The notes below the pieces were generated by a model. That model was not told the origin of the DNA. It was given only the letters and a program-made list of their open reading frames with translations, and made no database searches. Shown one piece after another: positions 21,369 through 28,338 of a DNA stretch of 32,510 nucleotides (the stretch's first letter is position 1; each line of letters starts with the position of its first letter). The position numbers and the translations under genes were made by a program. This stretch comes from Deltaproteobacteria bacterium (GTDB lineage: Bacteria; Desulfobacterota; Binatia; UBA12015). Location: positions 71,212-103,721 of the forward strand of contig JAJCZO010000094.1 in assembly GCA_029262355.1 (NCBI GenBank). Direction: 5' to 3'.

Positions 21369-22663
21369 CTCATGCCGCGGGTGCGGAGGTAGCCTTGGAT
21401 GGTGCGAATGTCGGCCACGATTTCGTGGCGGCGACGGCCGCGCCCCCAGGGCGTCTTCTCGGCGTATGCGAAGGGGAGTCCGACGTCTTCCTCATCGCCG
21501 AAGCGGTAGACGAGGTGGGCATGCTTGGAGAGGTCGTCGTCGATCCACTGGATGCCGTATGCCGCAGCGTTCTCGTAGATCGGGGACCCGGGGACGGGAT
21601 CGAAGCCGGAGACCGCAACGTAGTCGGGCTCGACCTCCTCGAGGAACTTGATCGTTCGGTCGACGACGGCGCCGGTCTCGCCGGGTAGGCCGAAGATGAG
21701 GCAGACCTTCACTCGGATTCCGTGCTTCTTCAGAAGCTCGATGAATTTTCGGTTCGTGGCAACGCTCTTCGAGGGCTTGTTGATGATGCGAAGTACGTCG
21801 TCGGACTCGACGTTCTCGAGCCCCAGAGCGAGTTCGCGACAACCGGAGTCGGCCGCCGCCTTCACGAGTTCCTCCGAGGCGATGGTCACCGTCTGGCCGC
21901 GCCAGGAGACGCCGCCGTTCCCGATCGCTTCGAGATACGGCAGGCCCGTTTTCGGACTCACCGGCACACAGACCTCGTCACGGAGGTTCACTCCTTCAAC
22001 ACCGTAGGTCTTCTTCAGGTACTCGATTTCGGCCGTGATCTGCTCCGGCCGTCGGTACTCGAACTTACTTGGGTTATTGTAAACGCAGAAAGCACATCCG
22101 AAGCTGCAGCCCCTCGAGAAGTAGACGCCGGTGCCCGTGAGGCCCCCGTACTGCGAGAAGTGCTGATCGTTCACGATGCGCGCTGCCGGCAGGAACTCTC
22201 GGCGAGCGAATCCATAGTTTGAGAAGTGAAAGCGCTCGGCCGAGCGATAGACGCTCTGCAGCCGACCCGTTCCCAGGTCGTCGAAGGCGCGAGCCAGGAG
22301 CTCTTCGGCCGTCCCCACGAACGATACGTCGAACGCCTTGGAGGCCTCATCGGTACAGCGGTCGACGTGGTTCCCCCCGCCGAAATGTAGGCTCTTGGGG
22401 TATTTCTCCCTGAGGCCCCGCACCACGTCGTACACCTCCAGCGCGTCCGCCGACTTCATGACCCAGTAGAGGTAGACGTCGTACTCGGGGATCTCGGCCG
22501 CCTCGCCCCCTTCGGCCCCAACCCGAAGGTCGACCAGGTCGACGGCCAGACCGGGAACTCGATCTTGGAGAAACGTCGCGTAGTACATCTCCCACAGCGG
22601 CTGCAGCTTGAGAGGGTCCTTCCAATACGCCCACGAAGGGACGACGACGCAGACGCTCGGCAT
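21362..22663 (-). CDS. B12-binding-type radical SAM protein
   Basis: 433 residues. The N-terminal 150 or so residues resemble a degenerate cobalamin-binding/Rossmann domain (VCVVVPSWAYWKDPL, then YDVYLYWVMKS, HFGGGNHVDR, FDVSFVGTAEELL). The radical SAM core follows with CSFGCAFC, giving Cys186, Cys190 and Cys193 of the CxxxCxxC [4Fe-4S] motif, and ends near IFGLPGETGAVVDRTIKFLE. Family members do methylations, rearrangements or couplings; the target here is unknown. No DxHxxG motif is clear in the N-terminal domain, so cobalamin binding is doubtful. The start overlaps the dioxygenase stop by one base (TGATG), so the two are translationally coupled. Confidence 0.87.
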   Translation of the reverse strand: MPSVCVVVPSWAYWKDPLKLQPLWEMYYATFLQDRVPGLAVDLVDLRVGAEGGEAAEIPEYDVYLYWVMKSADALEVYDVVRGLREKYPKSLHFGGGNHVDRCTDEASKAFDVSFVGTAEELLARAFDDLGTGRLQSVYRSAERFHFSNYGFARREFLPAARIVNDQHFSQYGGLTGTGVYFSRGCSFGCAFCVYNNPSKFEYRRPEQITAEIEYLKKTYGVEGVNLRDEVCVPVSPKTGLPYLEAIGNGGVSWRGQTVTIASEELVKAAADSGCRELALGLENVESDDVLRIINKPSKSVATNRKFIELLKKHGIRVKVCLIFGLPGETGAVVDRTIKFLEEVEPDYVAVSGFDPVPGSPIYENAAAYGIQWIDDDLSKHAHLVYRFGDEEDVGLPFAYAEKTPWGRGRRRHEIVADIRTIQGYLRTRGMSY

Positions 22664-23595
22664 CAGAGGCTCTCCCCGGTCGGCTCGAGGAGCTCGGCCG
22701 CGCTTCGCTGCTGTGGATCGAGCCGGGCCTCGTCGGCAGTCCGGATCTTCGTCCGTGCGCCTCCGCCCCCGTACTCGTCGTGAACGACGTAGTTTAGAAT
22801 CAAGAGGGTTCGGTCCCGGGTGCTGGCCTTCATTCGTCGGTGAAAACCAGATGTGTCCTCGAGGACGACGTCACCAGCGCGTGCGCCGTGCACCACCATC
22901 CGGTCGCGGCCGTAGCGACGCTCGATGAGCTCTTCGGAGGCGCGCGCCGCGACGTCCCACCCCGCGATCCGCTCGCGATGACTCGCGCGAACGAACTGAT
23001 GGGGCCCCGCGCCGATGTCGGTGTCGTGTAGATGTACGAACGCCTTCACGAGGCACGTGCTGTTGCCGTCGACATGAAACTCCTCGGTGTCGAAGGGCCG
23101 CAATCCGTTCACCAGACTCCGCGTGAGCTTCACGAAGCCGAGCATCGGCGGACAGCCCAGGTAGGCCCCCGCCAGATCGAGGAGCCGCGAATCGAGGGCC
23201 AGGTCGACGAGGCTCGGGACAGCGACCAGGGGGTCGGCGACGTTCACCGCGCTCGTGAGATGGCGGTAGTGATCCACGCCCAGAGCGAGGTCCGCCGGGT
23301 CGAGGCGTGAGGCATCTCGGTAGTCGGCCTCGCCCGAAAGTCCCGCGACTCTCGCCGGAGGCTGGAGATTCTGCCCGGTGGCGCAGAACGAATCGACGTC
23401 CCGGTCGATTGCCGTCGCCACGCCGACCGGTACGTGGCCTGGGAGGCGCGCAAAGCCATCGCGACGCAAGCGGCCGAGAGTGTCGGCCTGCGTTGCAGCT
23501 ACCCCGTCCAGACGTGCCGCCAGGTCGGCATATCTGTCCCGCCGTTCCTGACGAGCCTGCTCGAAGAGGCCCGTTCCACCGTGCTCCACGCTCAT
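22663..23595 (-). CDS. Phytanoyl-CoA dioxygenase (PhyH)-family Fe(II)/2-oxoglutarate oxygenase
   Basis: 310 residues from the ATG at 23595 (a TTG 15 bases upstream is a weaker option). The iron triad is visible: EFHVDGNS with His174 and Asp176, and SGFHRRMK with His252, followed by an Arg-containing strand (STRDRTLLIL) that should bind 2-oxoglutarate. Enzymes of this family hydroxylate, halogenate, epimerise or cyclise small molecules. The location between a divergent sugar epimerase and a radical SAM enzyme suggests tailoring of a small molecule or sugar. It is 63 bases downstream of the epimerase gene and coupled to the radical SAM gene. Confidence 0.86.
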   Translation of the reverse strand: MSVEHGGTGLFEQARQERRDRYADLAARLDGVAATQADTLGRLRRDGFARLPGHVPVGVATAIDRDVDSFCATGQNLQPPARVAGLSGEADYRDASRLDPADLALGVDHYRHLTSAVNVADPLVAVPSLVDLALDSRLLDLAGAYLGCPPMLGFVKLTRSLVNGLRPFDTEEFHVDGNSTCLVKAFVHLHDTDIGAGPHQFVRASHRERIAGWDVAARASEELIERRYGRDRMVVHGARAGDVVLEDTSGFHRRMKASTRDRTLLILNYVVHDEYGGGGARTKIRTADEARLDPQQRSAAELLEPTGESL

Positions 23596-23658
23596 CGCAG
23601 AATCCCACAACAGTGGCTTCGCAAAGACCGTGCCCGGCCGGACTCGGCCGACCTCGCC

Positions 23659-24642
23659 TCAGGCGCGCGCATGCTCCCGGTTCCGCCGATACCACTCCAG
23701 GGTATCCTCGAGTCCCGCGTCGAGAGACACCCGGGCTTCGAAGCCCAGACGCTGGCGCGCTCGGAGGGCCGAGAAGCTACGCTTCGGCACGCTGCGTGGG
23801 CGCCCCGCGACGTGCTCGACCCGGGCGTCGGGCCAGCCGTCGAGGCGCAGCAAGTGCTCGAGGACCCCGTTCACCGAATGGGCCTGCCCCGCCGCGACGT
23901 TGAAGGCATCAAACCCGTCGATACTCAGGGCCAGCAGACACGCATCGACGACGTCGCTCGCGTGAATGAGATCCCGCTCCTCCTCGCCGGTACCCCAGAC
24001 CTCGATCGGGTCCTGGCGCTCGACCACCCGGCGCAGAAGCGCGGGGAGGAAGTGGCCGTCGTCAAATGAAAAGTTGTCGTGCGGGCCGTAGATCATGGTG
24101 GGTCTCAGCGCGACGAACGAGGTCTGCCCATCGGAGCTCTCCGCGAGGTACCGCGCCTGAACCTCCAAGAAGCGGGTGGCCCAGCCGAGGTACGTCCAGT
24201 TTGGAGGAGGTTCTCCGACGAACATCTGCTCCTCAGCCAGTTCGCCGTCTCCGGCGGGATATCCGGCCGTGCTGCTCAGAAAAACGACGCGGGAGACCCG
24301 CGCGCGAAAGGCCGCCTCGCAGACCGACGTCGTGACCGACATCTGGTCCTGGACCGGCCCAACGGGATCTCGCGCCAGAACCGGCGCAGTCGCCACGACT
24401 CCGGCGAAGAGAAGAACGAAATCGACCCCGTCCATGAGTGCCGCGGCGGCGGCGGGATCACGAAGATCCGCCCGCCGATGCTCGATATTCTCAGCCTCGA
24501 CGGCCGGAGCCCGAGAATGGCTGACCGCGCGAACGCGTATCGAGGGTTGGCCCCCGAGGCGCGCCAGCGCATGCGAGCCGACGAGGCCACTGGCACCCAG
24601 GACCAGATAGGTGCCGGGGGGAGCTGTCGGGGTGTCAGCCAC
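23659..24642 (-). CDS. NAD-dependent epimerase/dehydratase family protein lacking the catalytic Lys
   Basis: 327 residues from a GTG. Rossmann motif LGASGLVG (15-22). The Ser site FLSSTAGYP is present, but the YxxxK site reads Tyr151-LGWA-Thr156-Arg157, so the usual Lys is missing or replaced. The C-terminal part (TMIYGPHDNF, VWGTGEEERDLIHASDVVDA, AFNVAAGQAHSVNGVLEHLL) closely parallels the two divergent SDRs of the sugar operon (12041-13033 and 13541-14530), suggesting shared ancestry and a similar substrate. It is first gene of a three-gene minus-strand operon with the PhyH oxygenase and radical SAM protein. Role may be reductase, epimerase or a non-catalytic binder. Confidence 0.84.
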   Translation of the reverse strand: MADTPTAPPGTYLVLGASGLVGSHALARLGGQPSIRVRAVSHSRAPAVEAENIEHRRADLRDPAAAAALMDGVDFVLLFAGVVATAPVLARDPVGPVQDQMSVTTSVCEAAFRARVSRVVFLSSTAGYPAGDGELAEEQMFVGEPPPNWTYLGWATRFLEVQARYLAESSDGQTSFVALRPTMIYGPHDNFSFDDGHFLPALLRRVVERQDPIEVWGTGEEERDLIHASDVVDACLLALSIDGFDAFNVAAGQAHSVNGVLEHLLRLDGWPDARVEHVAGRPRSVPKRSFSALRARQRLGFEARVSLDAGLEDTLEWYRRNREHARA

Positions 24643-24677
24643 TCTGGGTTTTCGTCACCTCTGGCAAAACCGATTAG

Positions 24678-24696
24678 TTCCCGGGATTCCTGGGAA
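24678..24696. promoter_or_regulatory. Inverted repeat in the epimerase/infC intergenic region
   Basis: TTCCCGG (24678-24684) and CTGGGAA (24690-24696) form a seven-pair inverted repeat (one G-U) around GATTC. It lies between the divergent epimerase and infC genes, just upstream of a candidate infC promoter, so it could be an operator. No known regulator site recognised. Confidence 0.3.
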
Positions 24697-24701
24697 AAGC
24701 G

Positions 24702-24730
24702 TTGTTTGTTCACCTCGTTCTCTGTGCTAA
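24702..24730 (+). promoter_or_regulatory. Candidate sigma-70-type promoter for infC
   Basis: TTGTTT (24702-24707) and TGCTAA (24725-24730) are separated by 17 bases and lie about 37 bases upstream of the infC start. Agreement with TTGACA/TATAAT is partial, so this is a position-and-spacing guess. Confidence 0.35.
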
Positions 24731-24767
24731 CTCGTGGGTTCTCGGCTAGGTCCGAACAAGGAGAGGT

Positions 24768-25490
24768 ATGCACAGACCGCGTGGGGCGCGCTTCATGCCG
24801 GCGAGGCCCGAAGAAACACACCGTACAAACCGACAGATTCGAGTTCCTCAGGTTCGCCTGATTGGAGCCGAAGGAGAGCAGGTCGGGCTCATCTCGACCG
24901 AAGACGCTCTCAAGATGGGACAGGAGAAGGGCCTCGACCTCGTCGAAGTCGCCCCGAACGCCAGCCCTCCGGTTTGCCGTCTGCTCGATTACGGCAAGTT
25001 CCGTTACTCGAAGCAGAAGAAGGACGCTGAGGCGAAGAAAAAGCAGCACATCACGCAAGTGAAGGAGCTGCGCGTTCGCCCTGGCACCGACGTCAACGAT
25101 CTCAAGCGCCAGATGTTGAAGGCCAAGGCTTTCCTCGAGGACGGCCAGCGTGTCAAGTTCACGCTCCGCTTCCGTGGCCGCGAGATGGCGCACCAGGACC
25201 TCGGCCGAAAGAAGCTGACGAGCCTCGCCATCCAGCTCGAAGAGTGGGGCTGGGTCGAGGTATCGCCGCGGACGGAAGGGCGCGTCATGCACCTCGTGAT
25301 GGCGCCTGGTCAAAAGAAGGTAAAGCTGCCTCCGAGTGCCAGCGGAGCCGCGACAGCGGCAAAGGCCGAAGCCAAGCCAGCGGCCAAACCCGGCGCAGCC
25401 AAGACCGAGGTCAAGCCGGCAGCGAAGCCAGCCGCAGCGAAGACCGAGGCCAAGCCGGCCGCGTCGGCCGACCAACCCGCAAGTAGCTGA
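24768..25490 (+). CDS. infC: Translation initiation factor IF-3 with Lys/Ala/Pro-rich C-terminal tail
   Basis: 240 residues. The IF-3 N-domain starts at TNRQIRVPQVRLIGAEGEQV and includes LDLVEVAPNASPPVCRLLDY and GKFRYSKQKK. The C-domain follows (KELRVRPGTDVNDLKRQMLK, VKFTLRFRGREM, VMHLVMAPG). IF-3 binds the 30S subunit and checks the initiator tRNA and start codon. Beyond about residue 188 there is a low-complexity tail of AAKTEVKPAAKPA-like units not present in typical 170-180-aa IF-3. The start is a plain ATG 4 bases after AAGGAG, not the AUU used for autoregulation in enterobacteria; Met10 (24795) is an alternative. The usual downstream rpmI-rplT genes are absent. Confidence 0.95.
   Translation: MHRPRGARFMPARPEETHRTNRQIRVPQVRLIGAEGEQVGLISTEDALKMGQEKGLDLVEVAPNASPPVCRLLDYGKFRYSKQKKDAEAKKKQHITQVKELRVRPGTDVNDLKRQMLKAKAFLEDGQRVKFTLRFRGREMAHQDLGRKKLTSLAIQLEEWGWVEVSPRTEGRVMHLVMAPGQKKVKLPPSASGAATAAKAEAKPAAKPGAAKTEVKPAAKPAAAKTEAKPAASADQPASS
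25375..25480 (+). repeat. Degenerate 39-bp repeats encoding the IF-3 tail
   Basis: AAGACCGAGGTCAAGCCGGC at 25401-25420 recurs with one change at 25440-25459, a 39-base (13-codon) period. Earlier, weaker copies are visible from about 25375. The encoded unit is roughly AAKTE-[VA]-KPAAKPA. Such repeats can expand or contract by slippage. Confidence 0.6.
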
Positions 25491-25505
25491 TCCCGCGGTG
25501 ACGCG

Positions 25506-25520
25506 GCGCCGTCTCGGCGC
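25506..25520 (+). terminator. Hairpin after infC
   Basis: GCGCCG (25506-25511) pairs with CGGCGC (25515-25520) around TCT and is followed by TTCGCT, 15 bases past the infC stop. A likely but weakly U-tailed terminator. Confidence 0.35.
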
Positions 25521-25588
25521 TTCGCTCATCAACGCCAATCGAACAATCCGGTAGTTCGCATCCCGCGCGGGGTGTATTCTGTACGTGC

Positions 25589-26095
25589 ATGGTGAGTTCG
25601 AGAGACCTCCTCAAGGGAGTCTCGGTCTTCGGAGGGCTCTCCGACGAGGCGCTCGATTTCCTGGCCGAGCGGGTGGAGTCCGTCCGCGTTGCGACCGGCC
25701 AGTACTTCTTCCGGGAAGGCGAGATGGCGACCTCGGTCTACGTTCTCGAGACCGGCGCCGCCGAGGTCGTCAAAACCCGCGACGGCGAGACCTACGTCTT
25801 CGTGACGTTCCAGCCGGGCGCCTGCTTCGGCGAAACCGCTCTGATCGAGATCGCTCCGCAAATCGCGGGGATCCGCGCCGCGTCGGATTGCCACGCGATC
25901 CAGCTCGGAAAGGACGTCCTGCACGAACTCTCCAAACGCGACCTCGGGCAGTTCACCCTGGTCCAGATGAACCTGGCTCGCGAAATCGCTCGGCGGTTCA
26001 CGAGCCTGGGCGAGGTGCTCTTCGAGCACTCCATGGTCAAGAAGGAAGGAAAGCTCGGCCCGCTCGCCCATGCGATTCATGACACGATGAAATGA
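25589..26095 (+). CDS. Cyclic nucleotide-binding (Crp/Fnr sensor-type) domain protein
   Basis: 168 residues, almost entirely one cNMP-binding beta-barrel: LLKGVSVFGGLSDEALDFLA, then FFREGEMATSVYVLETGAAE, then FQPGACFGETALIE, the phosphate-binding cassette region. No helix-turn-helix follows, and the C-terminus is helical (LGEVLFEHSMVKKEGKLGPL). It is therefore probably a stand-alone sensor or adaptor rather than a transcription factor. Ligand not determined; the cassette has GETALIE followed by no obvious R-T/S pair of cAMP binders. It starts 98 bases after infC, beyond a hairpin, so it may have its own promoter (TATTCT near 25573). Confidence 0.85.
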   Translation: MVSSRDLLKGVSVFGGLSDEALDFLAERVESVRVATGQYFFREGEMATSVYVLETGAAEVVKTRDGETYVFVTFQPGACFGETALIEIAPQIAGIRAASDCHAIQLGKDVLHELSKRDLGQFTLVQMNLAREIARRFTSLGEVLFEHSMVKKEGKLGPLAHAIHDTMK

Positions 26096-26183
26096 GATTG
26101 GGCCCCGGGCCGAAGGAAGGGCACGCGCGCACCGCCCCACCGGCTCGACCGCAACCAGCGGTCGGACCAACGAGGTCTACGAG

Positions 26184-26211
26184 CCGCGGGAACGGGAACC
26201 AGTTCCCGCGG
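26184..26211. terminator. Strong bidirectional hairpin between convergent genes
   Basis: CCGCGGGAAC (26184-26193) pairs perfectly with GTTCCCGCGG (26202-26211) around an 8-base loop. It lies between the plus-strand cNMP-binding gene and the end of the minus-strand HxlR gene. No T-run follows on either side, so it may act as a Rho-assisted or 3'-stabilising structure. Confidence 0.5.
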
Positions 26212-26215
26212 GCGT

Positions 26216-26569
26216 TCAGCCCCGCCCCTTCGGCCGTCGCTCCGCCTCCGCCGCCCAGAGGCGGGCCCAGGCCTCGAGCGGTTCGACCGCGCCGCGAAGG
26301 GATCGCCCAATCCCTGTGAGCTCGTACCCGTCTTGCTCGCCGCGAGCGATGAGGCCTGCCGCTTCCAGCTCCCGGAAGCGGTCGCGCAGCACACTCGACG
26401 ACATGCCGTCGCAACGCGCCTGCATCTCCCGAAAGCCCACTGGCCCGGTGCGCAGCTCCCACAACACGCGCATCGCCCATCGCCGGCCAAGGAGATCGAA
26501 GGCGGCCATCACCGGACGGCCCGTCCGACTTCCCCGCACGGGACGGCCCGGCTTCACGGAACGCGGCAT
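26216..26569 (-). CDS. HxlR-family winged-helix transcriptional regulator
   Basis: 117 residues. The HxlR/MarR-like wHTH is clear: AFDLLGRRWAMRVLWELRTG, then PVGFREMQARCDGMSSSVLR, then DRFRELEAAGLIARGEQDGY and ELTGIGRSLRGAVEPLEAWA. One Cys (in QARCDG) lies near the recognition-helix region, where some HxlR proteins sense redox or electrophiles through Cys. It is divergent from an AhpD-like gene 88 bases away, and two near-identical palindromic sites lie between them, which suggests it controls that gene and itself. Confidence 0.9.
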   Translation of the reverse strand: MPRSVKPGRPVRGSRTGRPVMAAFDLLGRRWAMRVLWELRTGPVGFREMQARCDGMSSSVLRDRFRELEAAGLIARGEQDGYELTGIGRSLRGAVEPLEAWARLWAAEAERRPKGRG

Positions 26570-26583
26570 CGCGAGGTTTCCCC

Positions 26584-26604
26584 TTGTGCTTCGGTTTTCA
26601 AAGC
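26584..26604. promoter_or_regulatory. Candidate HxlR operator, site 1
   Basis: The 21 bases here, read on the minus strand, match the bases at 26626-26646 at 19 of 21 positions (GCTT-GAAAA-CGAAGCACAA core). The site is 15 bases upstream of the regulator start, so binding would repress it. The two sites are 42 bp apart (four helical turns). Confidence 0.5.
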
Positions 26605-26624
26605 GCTAGATCTGGCCGTGATCA

Positions 26625-26643
26625 TGCTTCGAAAATCGAAGCA
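26625..26643. promoter_or_regulatory. Candidate HxlR operator, site 2 (perfect palindrome)
   Basis: TGCTTCGA (26625-26632), AAA, TCGAAGCA (26636-26643): a perfect 8-bp inverted repeat directly before the AAAGGAG ribosome site of the AhpD-like gene. Bound protein would block transcription or initiation of that gene. Confidence 0.55.
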
Positions 26644-26657
26644 CAAAGGAGCCTGAC

Positions 26658-27224
26658 ATGCGAATCGAGCCGCTCGAAGAACCATTCGAAGAGAAGACGG
26701 GAACCTTGCTCCGGTCCATGATGCCCCCGGGGGTGCCACCCATCGCACTCTTTCGCACATTCGCCCGGAACCCCGCGATGGCCGAATCCATGCACGGCTG
26801 GGGGAGCTACGAGCTCAGCAAGAAGCTATCGGTCGACATGCGCACGCGCGAGATCGTGATCGATCGGACGTGCGCTCGCTGCGGCTGTGAGTACGAATGG
26901 GGCGTCCACGTCGCATTCTTCGCCGAACGAGTCGGCCTCGACCCGACGCAGATCGCGTCCCTGACCCACGGCGCTCCAGCCGACCCGTGCTGGAACAGCG
27001 AGGCGGATCGCCTGGCAATCCGCCTCGTGGACACCCTCCACGACACCTCGAACGTCGCAGACGAGCTGTGGGAGGCGCTGGCCACGTCCTTCACGACAGA
27101 GCAGCTGCTCGACCTCACGATGTTGGTCGGCTGGTATCACGCCATCAGCTTCGCAGCCCGGGCAACTCAGGTTCCGCTCGAGGCGGGAGCACCTCGGTTC
27201 CGAGACTTCGAACCTGCATCCTAG
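26658..27224 (+). CDS. Carboxymuconolactone decarboxylase/AhpD-like protein
   Basis: 188 residues, all-helical AhpD-like fold. The active-site segment REIVIDRTCARCGCEYEWGV carries Cys72 and Cys75 (CxxC), Cys77 and, after it, His84, matching the ExxxxxxCxxC...H proton-relay motif of AhpD-type peroxidase/reductase proteins. RLAIRLVDTLHDTSNVADEL and LVGWYHAISFAARAT are further conserved helices. AAAGGAG lies just before the ATG. Regulation by the divergent HxlR protein through the palindrome at 26625-26643 is likely. Role: probably peroxide or electrophile detoxification, or a lactone-metabolising relative; not resolved. Confidence 0.9.
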   Translation: MRIEPLEEPFEEKTGTLLRSMMPPGVPPIALFRTFARNPAMAESMHGWGSYELSKKLSVDMRTREIVIDRTCARCGCEYEWGVHVAFFAERVGLDPTQIASLTHGAPADPCWNSEADRLAIRLVDTLHDTSNVADELWEALATSFTTEQLLDLTMLVGWYHAISFAARATQVPLEAGAPRFRDFEPAS

Positions 27225-27278
27225 CCGTGGGCGCGCTCCGGGGCCGACCCGAACATCACGAGCCTACCTCGAGACGAC

Positions 27279-28334
27279 CTAGAGCCGCTCCGCGACCGCT
27301 ACCGTACGATCCACCAAGGCGTCGAGATCCATCTCCCCGATGCCCGCCAGGCTGACGCCGACCCGACCCCGCCAAGGCAGCGTCCACGCCGTCGGAATCG
27401 ATTTCCCCTGCAGCCCCCACAGCCCGCCTACCGTCGCCCCGTTGCAGTCCGTATCGAACCCGGCCGCGACCACATCACCGATGGTCGCTCCGAAATCTTC
27501 GGGATGCGTGAGGAGCGCCCAGACGACGAGGGCGAGGTTGTTCAGAGTATGAACCGGGCTCATCCCGTCGAAGTGCGCGCGGATCGCCGCGCCCGCCCCC
27601 CCATCCCCGGCGTGCCCCCGGCCGACTCGAACCGCGTCGGCCGCGCCCGAGTCTAGCGGGATCTGGCCGAGGGCCTCGTCGACGGCAGCCTCGAGTGACG
27701 TAGCTTCTGGCAAAGCCGCTCCCAGGGCCGCCACGAAGACGGCGCCGTACACGCCCTCCCCACGGTGCGAGAGCGCCGCGTCCCGACGAGCCAGGTCGGC
27801 TGCGAGCTCCGGTCTTCCCGGACAAACCCAGCCGTACAGATCGGCCCGAATCTGAGCGCCGATCCAGTCGCTGTATTCGCTGTCGGAGCACTCGGCGAGA
27901 TCGAATCCCGGTTCGACGCCGAACGAAAAGTGCTCGTGCGCTCGGTCGAGCAGGGTCTTGTACGCGGCCCGCTCTGCCGTGAAGACGGCGCCGGCAGGCA
28001 ACCGCTGCAGCCAAGCGCGCGCAACGTCGGCGGTCGAGAGATCCAAGCCGTGCTCCTCGAGCAAGAGAAGCGCGATGACGGTGTAGTTGATGTCGTCATC
28101 GGGCTCGGCCCGCACCAAGTTGCCGCGACAGCAGGCCCGCCCCAGTCGCTCTACCAGCGTACCCTCGATCAGCGGAACGTAGTCGCGCAAGGGCAACGCG
28201 TCGGCCTTCCTGAGGTAGTCTTGGAGAGCGTCCGCACCCTGCACCACCGACATCACCTCGACGGGCTTGCCGAGCTGGCAGCCGGAGATACGGCCTTGCC
28301 AGGCGGCACGAATGCGGTCTCACAGCTCACTCAT
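27279..28334 (-). CDS. ADP-ribosylglycohydrolase family protein with in-frame UGA at codon 5
   Basis: The frame opens after a UGA and reads DRIRAAWQGRISGCQLGKPV, then EVMSVVQGADALQDYLRKAD, the conserved N-terminus of this family. Metal-binding acidic clusters EPDDDINYT and GFDTDCNGATVGGLWGLQGK are intact. Enzymes remove ADP-ribose from proteins or hydrolyse related N-glycosides. The natural start is ATG 28334, four bases past the carboxypeptidase stop, but it is followed by AGT GAG CTG TGA. A TGG to TGA change (MSELWDRI) would explain this. If translation instead starts at GTG 28256 (325 aa), the first conserved helix is lost. Probably a fresh nonsense mutation, read-through or a sequencing error. 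Confidence 0.75.
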
Positions 28335-28338
28335 GAGT

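Noticed and set aside
28290..28322. Second selenocysteine codon in the ADP-ribosylglycohydrolase gene
   Set aside because: The UGA is at residue 5, away from catalytic residues and best explained as Trp; the downstream hairpin loop (UAUCUC) lacks the leading G of a bacterial SECIS.
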